From contig NZ_FNTG01000002.1 of assembly GCF_900104795.1 (NCBI RefSeq), positions 3,162,001 through 3,226,000 of the forward strand: a stretch of 64,000 bases of DNA, in the 5' to 3' direction. The position numbers and the translations under genes are program-made. How positions within the stretch are numbered: position 1 is the first letter of the stretch; the number at the start of each line of letters is the position of its first letter. Below are positions 18,866 to 27,731 of the stretch, piece by piece. This DNA is from Burkholderia sp. WP9. GTDB lineage: Bacteria; Pseudomonadota; Gammaproteobacteria; Burkholderiales; Burkholderiaceae. Below the pieces are notes generated by a model. The model ran no database searches and had not been told where the DNA came from. It was given only the letters and a program-made list of their open reading frames with translations.

Positions 18866-19600
18866 ATGAACAGACTGAATGGAAAGACTGCCGTGATCAC
18901 CGGTGGCGCTACCGGCATCGGCCGCGCCGCAGCAAAGCGCTTCATCGAAGAAGGCGCCTTCGTCTTCATCTTCGGCCGGCGGCAGGAAGCCCTCGACGCC
19001 GCTGTTGCCGACCTCGGGCCCAATGCCCGCGCGGTGAAGGGCTCGGTCTCCGATCTGGCCGACCTCGACCGACTTTACGCGGCGGTAAAGGCCGAGCGCG
19101 GAATCCTCGACATCGTTTTCGCCAATGCCGGGGCGGGAGGCCAGCTTGCGCTAGGCAAGATCACCGCCGAGCACATCGACGAAACTTTCGACACCAACGT
19201 AAAAGGTACGATCTTTACGGTACAGAAGGCGCTGCCGCTGATGGGCAAGGGCGGTTCGATAATCCTGACCGGATCGAGCGCCGGTACCACGGGCGCCCCG
19301 GCAATGAGCGCCTACAGCGCAAGCAAGGCGGCAGTCCGCAACCTCGCACGGAGCTGGGCGGAGGACCTGAAGGGCACCGGCATCCGGGTCAACGTGCTGT
19401 CACCCGGGGCGACGGCGACCGAACTCGCGAAGGAAGCGCTAGGCGAGGAAGGCCAGAAGGTCTTCGCCTCGCTGACTCCGCTCCAGCGCATGGCCGATCC
19501 TGCCGAGATCGCAGCGGCGGCCGCCTTTCTCGCGTCGCCGGACAGCAGCTTTATGACCGCCAGCGAGGTTGCCGTCGACGGCGGCCTTGCGCAACTCTGA
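18866..19600 (+). CDS. Short-chain dehydrogenase/reductase
   Basis: NAD(P)-dependent oxidoreductase, 244 residues, Rossmann fold. Visible motifs: coenzyme loop VITGGATGIGRAAA, FANAGAGG (NAG), the catalytic Ser in ILTGSSAGTTG, and YSASKAAVRNLARS (YxxxK). FGRRQEA after the second strand suggests NADP preference. The end TASEVAVDGGLAQL is typical of classical SDRs. The start is set by AAGGA eight bases before the ATG at 18866; further in-frame codons upstream lack a proper site. It is divergent from LysR 17790-18737 and 71 bp ahead of the dinucleotide-binding gene at 19672. The substrate is unknown. Confidence 0.93.
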   Translation: MNRLNGKTAVITGGATGIGRAAAKRFIEEGAFVFIFGRRQEALDAAVADLGPNARAVKGSVSDLADLDRLYAAVKAERGILDIVFANAGAGGQLALGKITAEHIDETFDTNVKGTIFTVQKALPLMGKGGSIILTGSSAGTTGAPAMSAYSASKAAVRNLARSWAEDLKGTGIRVNVLSPGATATELAKEALGEEGQKVFASLTPLQRMADPAEIAAAAAFLASPDSSFMTASEVAVDGGLAQL

Positions 19601-19671
19601 CACGCTACGCCCGCCGGTCACTCCATTCGATATTCGGAGCCCGTAGGGTGTCGCACACCAAAGGAAAACCT

Positions 19672-20271
19672 ATGACCTACGCAATTATTGGCTTCGGCAA
19701 GATCGGCCAGGCGCTTGCCAGGGCGTTTGCCCGATGCGGCATCGAAGTATCCGTTGCAACCACTCGCGACCCGGAAAGCTTTGCATCCGCTGCGGCCGCG
19801 ATCGGATCCACGATCATTCCCAAAAAACTGGCGGAAGCGGTCAAGGCGGACATCGTTTTTCTGGCTGTCCGTTTCGAGTCGTACCGGGATGTCGCGAAGG
19901 CGCTGCCTGCCTGGAAGGGCAAGATCATCGTCGATGTCACCAATGCCTACGGCGTGCCACCTGAGGAACTGGGTGGGCAACCTTCTTCCAGGGCCGTCGG
20001 GCAGGCCTTCACTGGTGGAAGACTGGTTAAGGGATTCAATCATTTGGGCGCTGCCGTCCTGGAACAGGATCCGGCAGTACATGGTGGCAAGAGAGTCGTG
20101 TTCCTGGCGAGCGACGATGACGGCGCCGCAACGGAGATTGGTGCGCTTGCGGAAAATCTCGGTTTCTCGCCGATCAAACTGGGTGCGCTTTCGGAAGGAG
20201 GACTGCTTGTGCAGGCGCGTGGAAATAGCTGGGGGCAACTGATCTTTAAGGACCTGATCAAATTCGACTGA
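19672..20271 (+). CDS. F420-type NAD(P)-binding oxidoreductase
   Basis: 199 residues. The N-terminal MTYAIIGFGKIGQALARAFA is a dinucleotide-binding loop. ADIVFLAVRFESYRDVAKAL, KIIVDVTNAYG and LVKGFNHLGAAVL follow the pattern of NADPH-dependent F420 reductase-like proteins (COG2085). Burkholderiales are not generally known to use F420 widely, so the partner is more likely an ordinary NADP-linked substrate. AAGGAAAACCT before the ATG at 19672 fixes the start against an upstream in-frame codon at 19648. It probably forms a transcription unit with the SDR gene. Confidence 0.85.
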   Translation: MTYAIIGFGKIGQALARAFARCGIEVSVATTRDPESFASAAAAIGSTIIPKKLAEAVKADIVFLAVRFESYRDVAKALPAWKGKIIVDVTNAYGVPPEELGGQPSSRAVGQAFTGGRLVKGFNHLGAAVLEQDPAVHGGKRVVFLASDDDGAATEIGALAENLGFSPIKLGALSEGGLLVQARGNSWGQLIFKDLIKFD

Positions 20272-20578
20272 TGAGCCGTGGTCGCAATTTTTCGATGCGA
20301 TCCTGCCTCGTAGGCAAAGGGCTAAGGGTCAAGCCTGCCGGGGCAGATGTCCAGTTACTCAACTGCCCATAACCAAGGTCAACGGCCGCGGTAGAAAATT
20401 GCTAGCCGGAAGCGCAGGGGCCTCTACTTTTTACGGTCTTTGCCGTAAACCCGGTCATCGGCTAGCCAAGACACTCGGGCATTCCTTTGCCGCAGGACCT
20501 GCTAAACCGAATCGATAATCTCGCCACGACCGCGGGACGACGACGTTTGCACCGAGTGTACTCAACACAACATTAAAA
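20272..20578. other. Structured leader of the diguanylate cyclase gene
   Basis: 307 bp without a gene. It contains GCTAGCCG (20401-20408) and its inverse CGGCTAGC (20459-20466), enclosing a small hairpin TTTACGG/CCGTAAA (20430-20449, 6-nt loop). This nested structure ends about 110 bp before the GTG start of the cyclase. It could be a terminator for the upstream unit or a regulatory leader; no riboswitch class is recognised. Confidence 0.45.
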
Positions 20579-22102
20579 GTGTCTGTTTCTATTACCACCG
20601 GAAAACTGGCCGTTCTCGCAGGCCGACATCCCTTGATTGTCGGCGTGCTAGGTAGCCTGATGGCAATAGTCGTGATGGCAATCAGCCTGATCACGCTTCT
20701 CGCCTCGCGTGACGCAACGGTCGACCATGCTCATGAAACGTCGCGAAACGTCACCGCAGTCCTGGTCAGCAACATCGCCCGGACTATTGAAACGTCAGAC
20801 AATTCCCTTCGCGCTCTGGTCGCATCGCAGAACAAGCCTGCCATCCAAACTATGGATCCAGGCCTGCGTCACGAATTGCTCTTTGATCGGACTGCTGCCG
20901 AGTACGTCACCGGCATGGGGGTCACAGATGATCGGGGGCGTCTGATCGACGGCTGCTGCTCGAGCGCCCATACCTGGGATTTCAGCGATCGTGACTATTT
21001 CATTGCACATCGCCAGTCGGCGAATGTCGGGCTATATGTGTCATCGGTCTACCGGGCACGGTCACGGCCTGGCGCGCAGTCGATTGCGATGACGAGAAGG
21101 ATAAGCCGGCCCGACGGGTCATTCGGCGGCGTAGCGATTGTTGCCATTGACGTCGAATACTTCAAGCAACTGCTTGCAAAGCTCGACGTGGGGCCAAACG
21201 GTGTCACTGCGATCGTTCGCACGGACGGCACGCTGGTGGCCAGAAATCCCCCAATCAGTCATGACAGACTGGTCAATCTGGGTAATTCACCGACATTTCC
21301 GCGTATGGTGAACCATGATTCCGGGTTCTATGCGGCTCCCTCGATCTCGGACGGGGTCATGCGCCTCTATACATTTCAGCGTGTTCCCGGGACGCCGCTC
21401 ATCGCCGTTATCGCGCCTGCGGAGAACGACGTACTGGCTTCCTGGAAACGACTGTCATGGATAGTCGGCATCTCAGCGTCGTCCGTTAGCCTTGCGTTCT
21501 GCACGGTGGTCTGGCTCCTTGCCTTTGCATTGCGAGACCACGCAAAGGCTCAGGAACTGCTTAGAGAACTAACGCAAACCGACCCGCTGACAGGGCTCAA
21601 GAACCGCCGTGCTCTCGACCATGTCCTCGAAAACGAGTGGGGAAGACTGCAGCGCAGCGATGGTTCCTTGTCGCTGCTGTTCGTCGATGCGGATAACTTC
21701 AAACAATACAATGACACGCACGGTCACGCTCAAGGTGATATTGCACTGAAACATCTCGCGGAATGTATCAATCGACACGTGCGTCGTCGTGGCGATCTCG
21801 CCGCGCGATATGGCGGCGAAGAGTTTGTGGTCGTGCTGCCCAATACGGACAAAACGGGAGCGGCTCAGATCGCTGAAGCTATACGTCAGGAAGTTGAGCG
21901 TGCTCGGCCGGCAGTATCATCCGGGGCACTCCCACATTTCACGGTGAGCATTGGGTGCGCGACAGGTCGACGCTCATGTCCATCGTCACTAGATGAATTG
22001 ACGAATTCAGCTGATCTGGCTCTGTACGCGGCAAAAAAGAATGGAAGGAACGCCGTCGTCTCTGCAGGCGATATTATTGCGCCGGCTCAGCCGCAGGGCT
22101 GA
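20579..22102 (+). CDS. Membrane diguanylate cyclase (Cache-GGDEF)
   Basis: Makes c-di-GMP from GTP. 507 residues from a GTG start: a first helix (LGSLMAIVVMAISLITLLAS), a periplasmic double-PDC (Cache) sensor of about 240 residues containing WDFSDRDYFIAHRQS and AIVRTDGTLVARNPP, a second helix (SVSLAFCTVVWLLAFAL), and a GGDEF domain (TDPLTGLKNRRALDHVL onward). The active loop is RYGGEEFVVVLP, and RRGD five residues upstream is an inhibitory I-site (RxxD), so both activity and product feedback are predicted. No Shine-Dalgarno is evident at the GTG, so translation may be weak. It is a possible functional partner of RpfR (49439-51442). Confidence 0.93.
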   Translation: MSVSITTGKLAVLAGRHPLIVGVLGSLMAIVVMAISLITLLASRDATVDHAHETSRNVTAVLVSNIARTIETSDNSLRALVASQNKPAIQTMDPGLRHELLFDRTAAEYVTGMGVTDDRGRLIDGCCSSAHTWDFSDRDYFIAHRQSANVGLYVSSVYRARSRPGAQSIAMTRRISRPDGSFGGVAIVAIDVEYFKQLLAKLDVGPNGVTAIVRTDGTLVARNPPISHDRLVNLGNSPTFPRMVNHDSGFYAAPSISDGVMRLYTFQRVPGTPLIAVIAPAENDVLASWKRLSWIVGISASSVSLAFCTVVWLLAFALRDHAKAQELLRELTQTDPLTGLKNRRALDHVLENEWGRLQRSDGSLSLLFVDADNFKQYNDTHGHAQGDIALKHLAECINRHVRRRGDLAARYGGEEFVVVLPNTDKTGAAQIAEAIRQEVERARPAVSSGALPHFTVSIGCATGRRSCPSSLDELTNSADLALYAAKKNGRNAVVSAGDIIAPAQPQG

Positions 22103-22143
22103 TGACACTTCTTGATTGTGGCTGTCTCATGCTGACGTCGCAG

Positions 22144-22176
22144 CGGCCGGTCGTGGAAGAATGCGACCGGCCGTTT
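22144..22176 (+). terminator. Terminator between the cyclase and a convergent small gene
   Basis: CGGCCGGTCG (22144-22153) and CGACCGGCCG (22164-22173) form a perfect 10-bp stem with a 10-nt loop, followed by TTT. It lies 41 bp after the cyclase stop and could serve both directions. Confidence 0.7.
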
Positions 22177-22187
22177 AAGGGTTGTTC

Positions 22188-22466
22188 TCAACCACCACGG
22201 AACTGCGCGTCGATGCTTTCTCCAGCAGGGTCATGGTTAACCGGCGGCTGCGCCGGCTTCGGCTCGCGACCTTGCATGGGATTGTCCACTCTCACAATCC
22301 CTCGTTCATGCGGAGAGGGCGATTTGCTGACGACGGGCTTCGCCAATGCACCCTTGGTGTGGTGGCAGAACGGTGCAGCTTTCTTGCAGGGGGCTGCCTC
22401 GCCAGACGAAACCCATATAGCGGCGCTAGCGACCAGCAGGCCGACAGCGGTATTCATTGCGCTCAT
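22188..22466 (-). CDS. Small exported protein of unknown function
   Basis: 92 residues. The start at 22466 follows GTGGAG at good spacing and gives a signal peptide (MSAMNTAVGLLVASAAIWVS, cleavage near GEAA). The mature part has a Cys-rich beginning (APCKKAAPFCHHTKGAL) and a Pro-rich hydrophilic tail (PAQPPVNHDPAGES). Codon use is compatible with a real gene. No family recognised. Convergent with the diguanylate cyclase. Confidence 0.5.
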   Translation of the reverse strand: MSAMNTAVGLLVASAAIWVSSGEAAPCKKAAPFCHHTKGALAKPVVSKSPSPHERGIVRVDNPMQGREPKPAQPPVNHDPAGESIDAQFRGG

Positions 22467-22932
22467 GACGAACTCCACGTTTCCGATGCATTGACGGCGT
22501 ACGTCGGAGCTTTTCGTGGTGTTTGTCCGGCGTGCGTCGATGACGTGCCAATATCAGCAAGACGGCGCAGTTCGCCTTTTTCTGAACTCGATCATCGAGT
22601 TCGATAGTCATGTGCCACGTTTGCAACGGTACATCTCTTCGAGATTCCGGCCACGAAAGGCAACGTGAAATTCACTGTGAGCGGTGCAGTGAAGAACCGG
22701 TGATAGGGATCGTCCTTATTACGAACATCGATTGGCTGCATGAGGATTGCGAATCGATTGCTCCGTTGCCGTCCTGTAGTCTTTGGTTCGGCGTGCATGC
22801 CTTGCAGACGCTTCCGTACAGGCGCGCACGCGGAAGCTCAATCCGGCATCACATGTTCGGCATGTCCGGAATGCGTAACCTGTTGTCAAACGCTTCGGAG
22901 AGCCTACGACTGCATCTCATGAGGTAACCGCC
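22467..22932. other. Gap with no supported gene
   Basis: 466 bp of lower GC. A plus-strand frame at 22610-22927 contains several Cys residues but shows no family pattern or ribosome-binding site, so it is left uncalled. The final bases (GAGGTAACCGCC) are the ribosome-binding site of the next gene. Confidence 0.4.
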
Positions 22933-23214
22933 ATGGACCGTTCTCAATTCCTGCTGGCTTCGCGACAACTAGCAGCGGCGGCGCAAATTCTGGCCACAAC
23001 CGGTCCGCAGGACCGGCGGGCAGATGCACTCCGAATGCTCGAACTCTTTCGCCGCAGCGATGAGACTGGCACCTCTTCGGATGTGGTTGCGACATCTAAC
23101 GACGAGCTGTTTGCAAGCACCGGCGCCGCCGCCCTAACCATGGCGGGGCGCAATGAATTTGCCGCGTCGCACGCTCTTCTTGAACAGGCCAGGTCACTTT
23201 TGACCGGCGCATGA
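22933..23214 (+). CDS. Hypothetical protein, 93 aa
   Basis: Starts MDRSQFLLASRQLAAAAQIL after a good GAGGTAACC site. The composition is Ala/Leu-rich and mostly helical, with two helical segments (residues 3-20 and 65-92) around a Ser/Thr-rich middle; no membrane helix or signal. It may be a small helical regulator or adaptor. No family recognised. Confidence 0.5.
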   Translation: MDRSQFLLASRQLAAAAQILATTGPQDRRADALRMLELFRRSDETGTSSDVVATSNDELFASTGAAALTMAGRNEFAASHALLEQARSLLTGA

Positions 23215-23367
23215 AATCAGCCGCGGGCAACGATCCCGTTCGCGCACGGCAATCGATTGCCCTGAACCGGCAGGGTGTAAAGCGCGGAATATTGCGGCGG
23301 AAATCGTTTTCGTCATATCGTCCTCAAACGGGTCGATCAGGCGGCCCGGTGCACGGGGATTCGAAAA

Positions 23368-24276
23368 ATGAAAGACGAAAGATTGCTGGAAATGCGCGTC
23401 TTCAAAGCGGTCGTCGAAGCCGGGGGCTTCACCGCCGCGGCGAATATGCTTGGCGTGAGCCAGCCCTTCGTCAGCCAAAGCGTCACCAGTCTGGAGCGCA
23501 GGCTCGGCGTGCAACTGCTGCATCGTTCGACGCGCACGCAGCGGCTGACTCATGAGGGCGAGCGCTTTCTCTCGTCCTGCAACGACATTCTCGATAGCCT
23601 GGAGGAAGCGGAGGCGCAGGTCCGATCCAGCGAGCCGACCGGCAATCTGCGCGTCAGCGCGCCTCACGCGTTCGGCATGGATCAACTGGTCGCCGCGTTG
23701 CCCGGGTTTCTCTCGTCCTACACGAAGCTGGGCGTGCATTTTTCCCTGTCGGATTCCAACGTCAATCTGATCGAGGACAACTTCGATGTCGCGGTTCGCA
23801 TGGGCCGGCTGCAAGACTCCTCATTGCGCAGCCGGAAGCTCTGTGACCTGCAACGAATCGTCGTGGCTTCGCCGGGTTATCTCGCCGCGCACGGCACGCC
23901 CGTCACTCCGCTCGGCTTGACGAGGCACGCCTGCCTGACCTGGGAGTCACCGCGCGAGCATCTGAACCAGTGGCCGTTCATGATCAACGGCAGGCTCGAA
24001 CGGGTCACCGTGCAGGGCAGTTTCCGCAGCACCGACGGCACGACGCTGTTTCAGCTGTGCGTGGCGGGCGTGGGCATCATGCGCCTCGCGGAACACCTGG
24101 CATTGCCCGCGATCCGCCGGGGCGAACTGGTGCCGCTGCTATCGGAGTACCAGGCCAAGGATGACACCGCGATCCACGTCGTCTATCTGCCCGAGCGCCA
24201 GCTGGTGCCGCGCATCCGCGCCTTTATCGACTACTTCGTCGAAGTTTTCCGCGAGCCGCCCTGGCAGAAACTCTAG
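23368..24276 (+). CDS. LysR-family transcriptional regulator
   Basis: 302 residues, complete. The N-terminal MKDERLLEMRVFKAVVEAGG leads into TAAANMLGVSQPFVSQSVTS (helix-turn-helix); the effector domain ends with VVYLPERQLVPRIRAFIDYF. CACGGGGA lies upstream of the ATG. It is 115 bp upstream of the class II aldolase gene on the same strand, followed by an MFS transporter, so it probably controls that catabolic pair. Confidence 0.93.
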   Translation: MKDERLLEMRVFKAVVEAGGFTAAANMLGVSQPFVSQSVTSLERRLGVQLLHRSTRTQRLTHEGERFLSSCNDILDSLEEAEAQVRSSEPTGNLRVSAPHAFGMDQLVAALPGFLSSYTKLGVHFSLSDSNVNLIEDNFDVAVRMGRLQDSSLRSRKLCDLQRIVVASPGYLAAHGTPVTPLGLTRHACLTWESPREHLNQWPFMINGRLERVTVQGSFRSTDGTTLFQLCVAGVGIMRLAEHLALPAIRRGELVPLLSEYQAKDDTAIHVVYLPERQLVPRIRAFIDYFVEVFREPPWQKL

Positions 24277-24391
24277 AAGCCGGGGATTTATATGGCGGCG
24301 TAATAAATCCTATTGTCCGGCGCGCGTAGATCGGCGACCGGTGTTTCCTTATCGTTAGCGACATGCAATCACTGCTGACACAGGAGACACC

Positions 24392-25261
24392 ATGAGCACC
24401 GGCACTGGAAAAATCGATATCAGCGCGCAGCAGGCCGAACTGCGCCGCACGATTTCCCATCCTTCGAACAACTCCATCTACCGGCCGAAGCAGGCTGGAT
24501 TGAAGTTTCCCGAGCTGCCCGACTTTTCGTCCTTTGCCCAGGAGCGCCAGCACCGCAAGGAACGCCTTGTCGCCGCATGCCGCGCCTTTGCGCTGCACAA
24601 TCTCGACTACGGTTTCGCCGGCCACCTCACCGTGCGTGATCCCGAGTTCCCGGATCTGTACTGGACCAATCCGATGGCCGTGCATTTCTCCCAGGTGAAG
24701 CTCTCCAACCTGATTCTCGCCGACCATACCGGCAAGGTCGTGGAAGGCGAATACGCGCTCAACCGCGCCGGCTTCGTGCTGCATGCCGCGGTGCATGAAG
24801 CCAATCCCGACATTGTGGCGATGTGCCATGCGCACACGGTCTACGGCACCGCGTTCGCGGCGCTCGGACGTCCGCTGGACCCGATCACCCAGGATGCCGC
24901 GGCCTTCTATGAAGACCATGTCGTGATCAAGGACGAGGCCGGCGCGGTCGCGGTCGAGGAACAGGCCGGACTGTCGGTTGCCGACTACTTCAAGAACGTC
25001 AAGGCGGCCATTCATCAGAATCACGGCCTGCTGACGGTGAGCCGCCACAGCATCGAAGCCGCCGCGTTCTGGTTTATCGCGCTGGAGCGCTGCTGTCAGC
25101 AGCAGTTGCTGGTCGAGGCCACCGGCATCAAGCCGGTCATGGTGCCGCAGCACAGTTCGCGCTACAGCCGCGAACACGTCGGCAGCGAATACATCGGCTG
25201 GCTGCATTTCCAGCCCATTTATGAGCAGCTCGTGCAGACCAGCCCTGACATGTTCGACTGA
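24392..25261 (+). CDS. Class II aldolase/adducin-family protein
   Basis: 289 residues. Class II aldolases use a Zn ion held by His residues; here the candidates are in AMCHAHTVYGTAFAAL and IHQNHGLLTVSRHS. NLDYGFAGHLTVRDPEFPDL near residue 70 is the typical substrate-binding start. Family members cleave sugar phosphates or decarboxylate small organic acids; this longer type (with ~50 extra N-terminal residues) is often of unknown substrate. AGGAGACACC precedes the ATG. It lies upstream of an ACS-type MFS transporter that may import its substrate. Confidence 0.9.
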   Translation: MSTGTGKIDISAQQAELRRTISHPSNNSIYRPKQAGLKFPELPDFSSFAQERQHRKERLVAACRAFALHNLDYGFAGHLTVRDPEFPDLYWTNPMAVHFSQVKLSNLILADHTGKVVEGEYALNRAGFVLHAAVHEANPDIVAMCHAHTVYGTAFAALGRPLDPITQDAAAFYEDHVVIKDEAGAVAVEEQAGLSVADYFKNVKAAIHQNHGLLTVSRHSIEAAAFWFIALERCCQQQLLVEATGIKPVMVPQHSSRYSREHVGSEYIGWLHFQPIYEQLVQTSPDMFD

Positions 25262-25345
25262 ACGGCCAGCATAGGCCGTCACATACACAACAAGCCGCGC
25301 TGGCGCGACCACGAAGCGCGCCGGCCGTGATTCAAGGAGACAACG

Positions 25346-26650
25346 ATGTTGAAAACCGCTTACGGCGATGTCGTCACGCCAGCCAACTCCGAGGACCGGA
25401 CCTATGCCAAGGTGACATGGCGGCTGGTTCCGTTCCTCTTCCTCTGCTACGTCTTCGCGTACCTGGACCGCGTCAACGTAGGCTTTGCCAAGCTGCAGAT
25501 GCTGACCGACCTCAAGTTCAGCGAAACGATCTACGGTCTGGGCGCGGGAATTTTCTTTATCGGCTATTTCATTTTCGAAGTGCCGAGCAATATCGCACTG
25601 CATCGTTTCGGCGCGCGGAAATGGATCGCCCGCATCATGCTCAGCTGGGGAGTGCTGTCCGGTGCGATGATTTTCGTGACGACGCCCACCGCCTTCTACG
25701 TGCTGCGCTTTCTGCTTGGCGTCGCTGAAGCCGGCTTCTTTCCGGGCATCATCCTTTACCTGACCTACTGGTATCCGTCCTCACGCCGCGGAAAGATCAC
25801 CGCGATGTTCATGACCGGAATTCCGATCGCGGGCGTGATTGGCGGGCCGCTGTCGGGCTGGATCCTGAACAGCTTCAGCGGCGTGCACGGCATGGCGGGC
25901 TGGCGCTGGCTGTTCCTGCTCGAAGCGCTGCCTTCGATCATCGGCGGCATTGCCGTGCTGCTTTACCTCGACGACAGAATCAGCGCGGCAAAATGGCTCA
26001 CCGCCGAAGAAAAGTCGCTGCTCGAGACGGGCCTCGCGAACGAGTCTGGGCACATCGAGGTGCATAGTGCGAGCGGCGCATTCACCAACAAGCGCGTGTG
26101 GGTGCTGTGCCTGTGCTACTTCGGCATCATCATGGGCCTCTACGGCATCAGTTTCTGGCTGCCCACGCTCATCAAGGCCTCGGGCGTCAGCGACGCGTTC
26201 AACGTCGGCCTGCTGACGATGATCCCTTACGGCGCCGCGGCGATCGCCATGGTGCTGCTGGGACGCAGTTCGGACCGGAGCAAGGAACGGCGCTGGCACG
26301 TGGCGCTGCCGGCTGTGATCGGCGCGATCGGCCTCGTGGCGAGCACGCTGGTGGCCCATAACGTCGCGTTGGCTGTGGGGTCGCTGACCTTTGCCACGAT
26401 CGGCATTCTCGGCGCGTTGTGCCAGTTCTGGTCGATTCCGCCTGCCTTCCTGGGTGGCGTGGCAGCGGCCGCGGGCATTGCGTTGATCAATTCGGTGGGC
26501 AACCTGGCAGGCTTTGTCAGCCCCTATCTGGTCGGCTGGATCAAGGATATGACGCACAGCACCGACGTGGGCCTGTACTGCGTGGCAGCTTCGTTGCTCG
26601 TGGCGGCGGCCATTGTGTTGACAATGCCCAAAAGCGTGGTCAATCGCTAG
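25346..26650 (+). CDS. MFS transporter, anion:cation symporter (ACS) family
   Basis: 434 residues, twelve predicted helices. The ACS/phthalate-permease pattern is clear: FLCYVFAYLDRVNVGFAKLQ in helix 1, FFIGYFIFEVPSNIALHRFG, the AEAGFFPGIILYLTYWYP motif, and the central loop before FGIIMGLYGISFWLPTLIK. Such carriers import sugar acids and aromatic or dicarboxylic acids. AAGGAGACAACG precedes the ATG. It forms a unit with the aldolase gene 84 bp upstream and ends at a hairpin at 26694-26730. Confidence 0.93.
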   Translation: MLKTAYGDVVTPANSEDRTYAKVTWRLVPFLFLCYVFAYLDRVNVGFAKLQMLTDLKFSETIYGLGAGIFFIGYFIFEVPSNIALHRFGARKWIARIMLSWGVLSGAMIFVTTPTAFYVLRFLLGVAEAGFFPGIILYLTYWYPSSRRGKITAMFMTGIPIAGVIGGPLSGWILNSFSGVHGMAGWRWLFLLEALPSIIGGIAVLLYLDDRISAAKWLTAEEKSLLETGLANESGHIEVHSASGAFTNKRVWVLCLCYFGIIMGLYGISFWLPTLIKASGVSDAFNVGLLTMIPYGAAAIAMVLLGRSSDRSKERRWHVALPAVIGAIGLVASTLVAHNVALAVGSLTFATIGILGALCQFWSIPPAFLGGVAAAAGIALINSVGNLAGFVSPYLVGWIKDMTHSTDVGLYCVAASLLVAAAIVLTMPKSVVNR

Positions 26651-26693
26651 GGAAACGGCTTCGCGGCAGCATTACCCGAGATGTCGGATGTAC

Positions 26694-26742
26694 CGGCGGC
26701 CACCCGCTTCGTTGCAGTTGGTGGCCGCCGATTGACTTTTGA
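26694..26742 (+). terminator. Terminator after the aldolase-MFS unit
   Basis: CGGCGGCCACC (26694-26704) pairs exactly with GGTGGCCGCCG (26720-26730); loop of 15 nt, followed by ATTGACTTTTG. It lies 43 bp after the MFS stop codon. Confidence 0.7.
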
Positions 26743-26952
26743 AGCACCTGTTCTCGGGCGCCTGTCATTGGCACAGAAGGAGGAGAGCGCAAGTGCGCGG
26801 TCTGCCTCCTTAGCTCCGAATGCCAGCCTCTCGTTGAAACCTGATTCGAATGTCCACGTGAGCCGCCGCAAGCGGCACTCACGTCGCGCCGCGGCCCGGC
26901 TATGCTAATCTTGCTGCCTTTCCGGCAGTAACCGGGCAAAACGGACGCCACC

Positions 26953-27705
26953 ATGGAGATTCTTGATCCAGACGGCGTCGAGCAACCGGCGTTCGTGATC
27001 GGCGAGCACTACGAGAAACTGGACGAGCCGTTGAGCGCCTCTCGTCGCGCGCGGCTGATGCACGTGAGCGCCGGGGTGCTGATCGTGCGCACGCAGACCG
27101 AGCTCTGGGTCGTGCCGCCGGGGCACGCGGTGTGGATGCCTGCGGGCGTGCTGCACCGGCTGTCCGCAACCGGTCCCGTCCGGTTCTATTCGCTCTATGC
27201 CGGCATGGATGCCATGCCGCTCCCGCCGCAGCACGCCGTCGCCATCGTGCCCGATCAACTGGTCGCGGCTTTACTGAACGCCGCGGCTGATCTGCCGCAC
27301 GACACCCCATTCGACGAACCCGCCGCGCGACTCGTGCAAGTCCTGCTGGACCGCTTGCCGGGTCTGCCCGCCGCGCCGCTTGGGCTGAACTGGCCGCGCG
27401 ATCTGCGTGCCCAAAGCATCGCCGATGCGCTGAGCGCCAATCCCGCGGACCCCGCAGTCCTGGAGGAACTGGCTACGGCGGCGGGTGTGACGGCGCGCAC
27501 GGCGGCGCGCCTGTTCGTCAAGGAAACGGGGCAAACCTTCGGGCAGTGGCGCCAGCAGCTTCGCCTGCTGGTCGCGTTGGAGCACCTCGGCGCCGGCGCG
27601 AGTGTCACGCAGGTGGCGCTCGAGGTGGGATATAGCGACGTGTCATCCTTTATCGCGATGTTTCGGGACGCATTCGGCGACACGCCCGCACGTTATTTCC
27701 GCTGA
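26953..27705 (+). CDS. AraC-family regulator, short cupin type
   Basis: 250 residues. The N-terminal cupin half (LMHVSAGVLIVRTQTELWVV then PPGHAVWMPAGVLHRLSAT) senses a small ligand; the C-terminal HTH_18 domain contains LEELATAAGVTARTAARLFV and VTQVALEVGYSDVSSFIAMF, ending DTPARYFR. This layout is common in regulators of drug or aromatic efflux genes. It converges on a DHA2 efflux pump with only 22 bp between stop codons. Confidence 0.92.
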   Translation: MEILDPDGVEQPAFVIGEHYEKLDEPLSASRRARLMHVSAGVLIVRTQTELWVVPPGHAVWMPAGVLHRLSATGPVRFYSLYAGMDAMPLPPQHAVAIVPDQLVAALLNAAADLPHDTPFDEPAARLVQVLLDRLPGLPAAPLGLNWPRDLRAQSIADALSANPADPAVLEELATAAGVTARTAARLFVKETGQTFGQWRQQLRLLVALEHLGAGASVTQVALEVGYSDVSSFIAMFRDAFGDTPARYFR

Positions 27706-27731
27706 CGCAGCGCGCTTGCGAGCGCTGTCAG
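27702..27731. terminator. Bidirectional hairpin overlapping two stop codons
   Basis: CTGACGCAGCGC (27702-27713) pairs with GCGCTGTCAG (27722-27731) with one bulge. The stem contains the stop codon of the AraC gene (27703-27705) and that of the convergent DHA2 gene (27728-27730). No T-run, so terminator strength is uncertain. Confidence 0.5.

Noticed and set aside
22610..22927. Plus-strand frame with several Cys residues, possible small zinc protein
   Set aside because: No ribosome-binding site, no spacing typical of a zinc ribbon, and no family resemblance.
24224..25603. 459-codon minus-strand frame opposite the aldolase and LysR genes
   Set aside because: Antisense of a class II aldolase gene with clear motifs; the translation has no fold signature.
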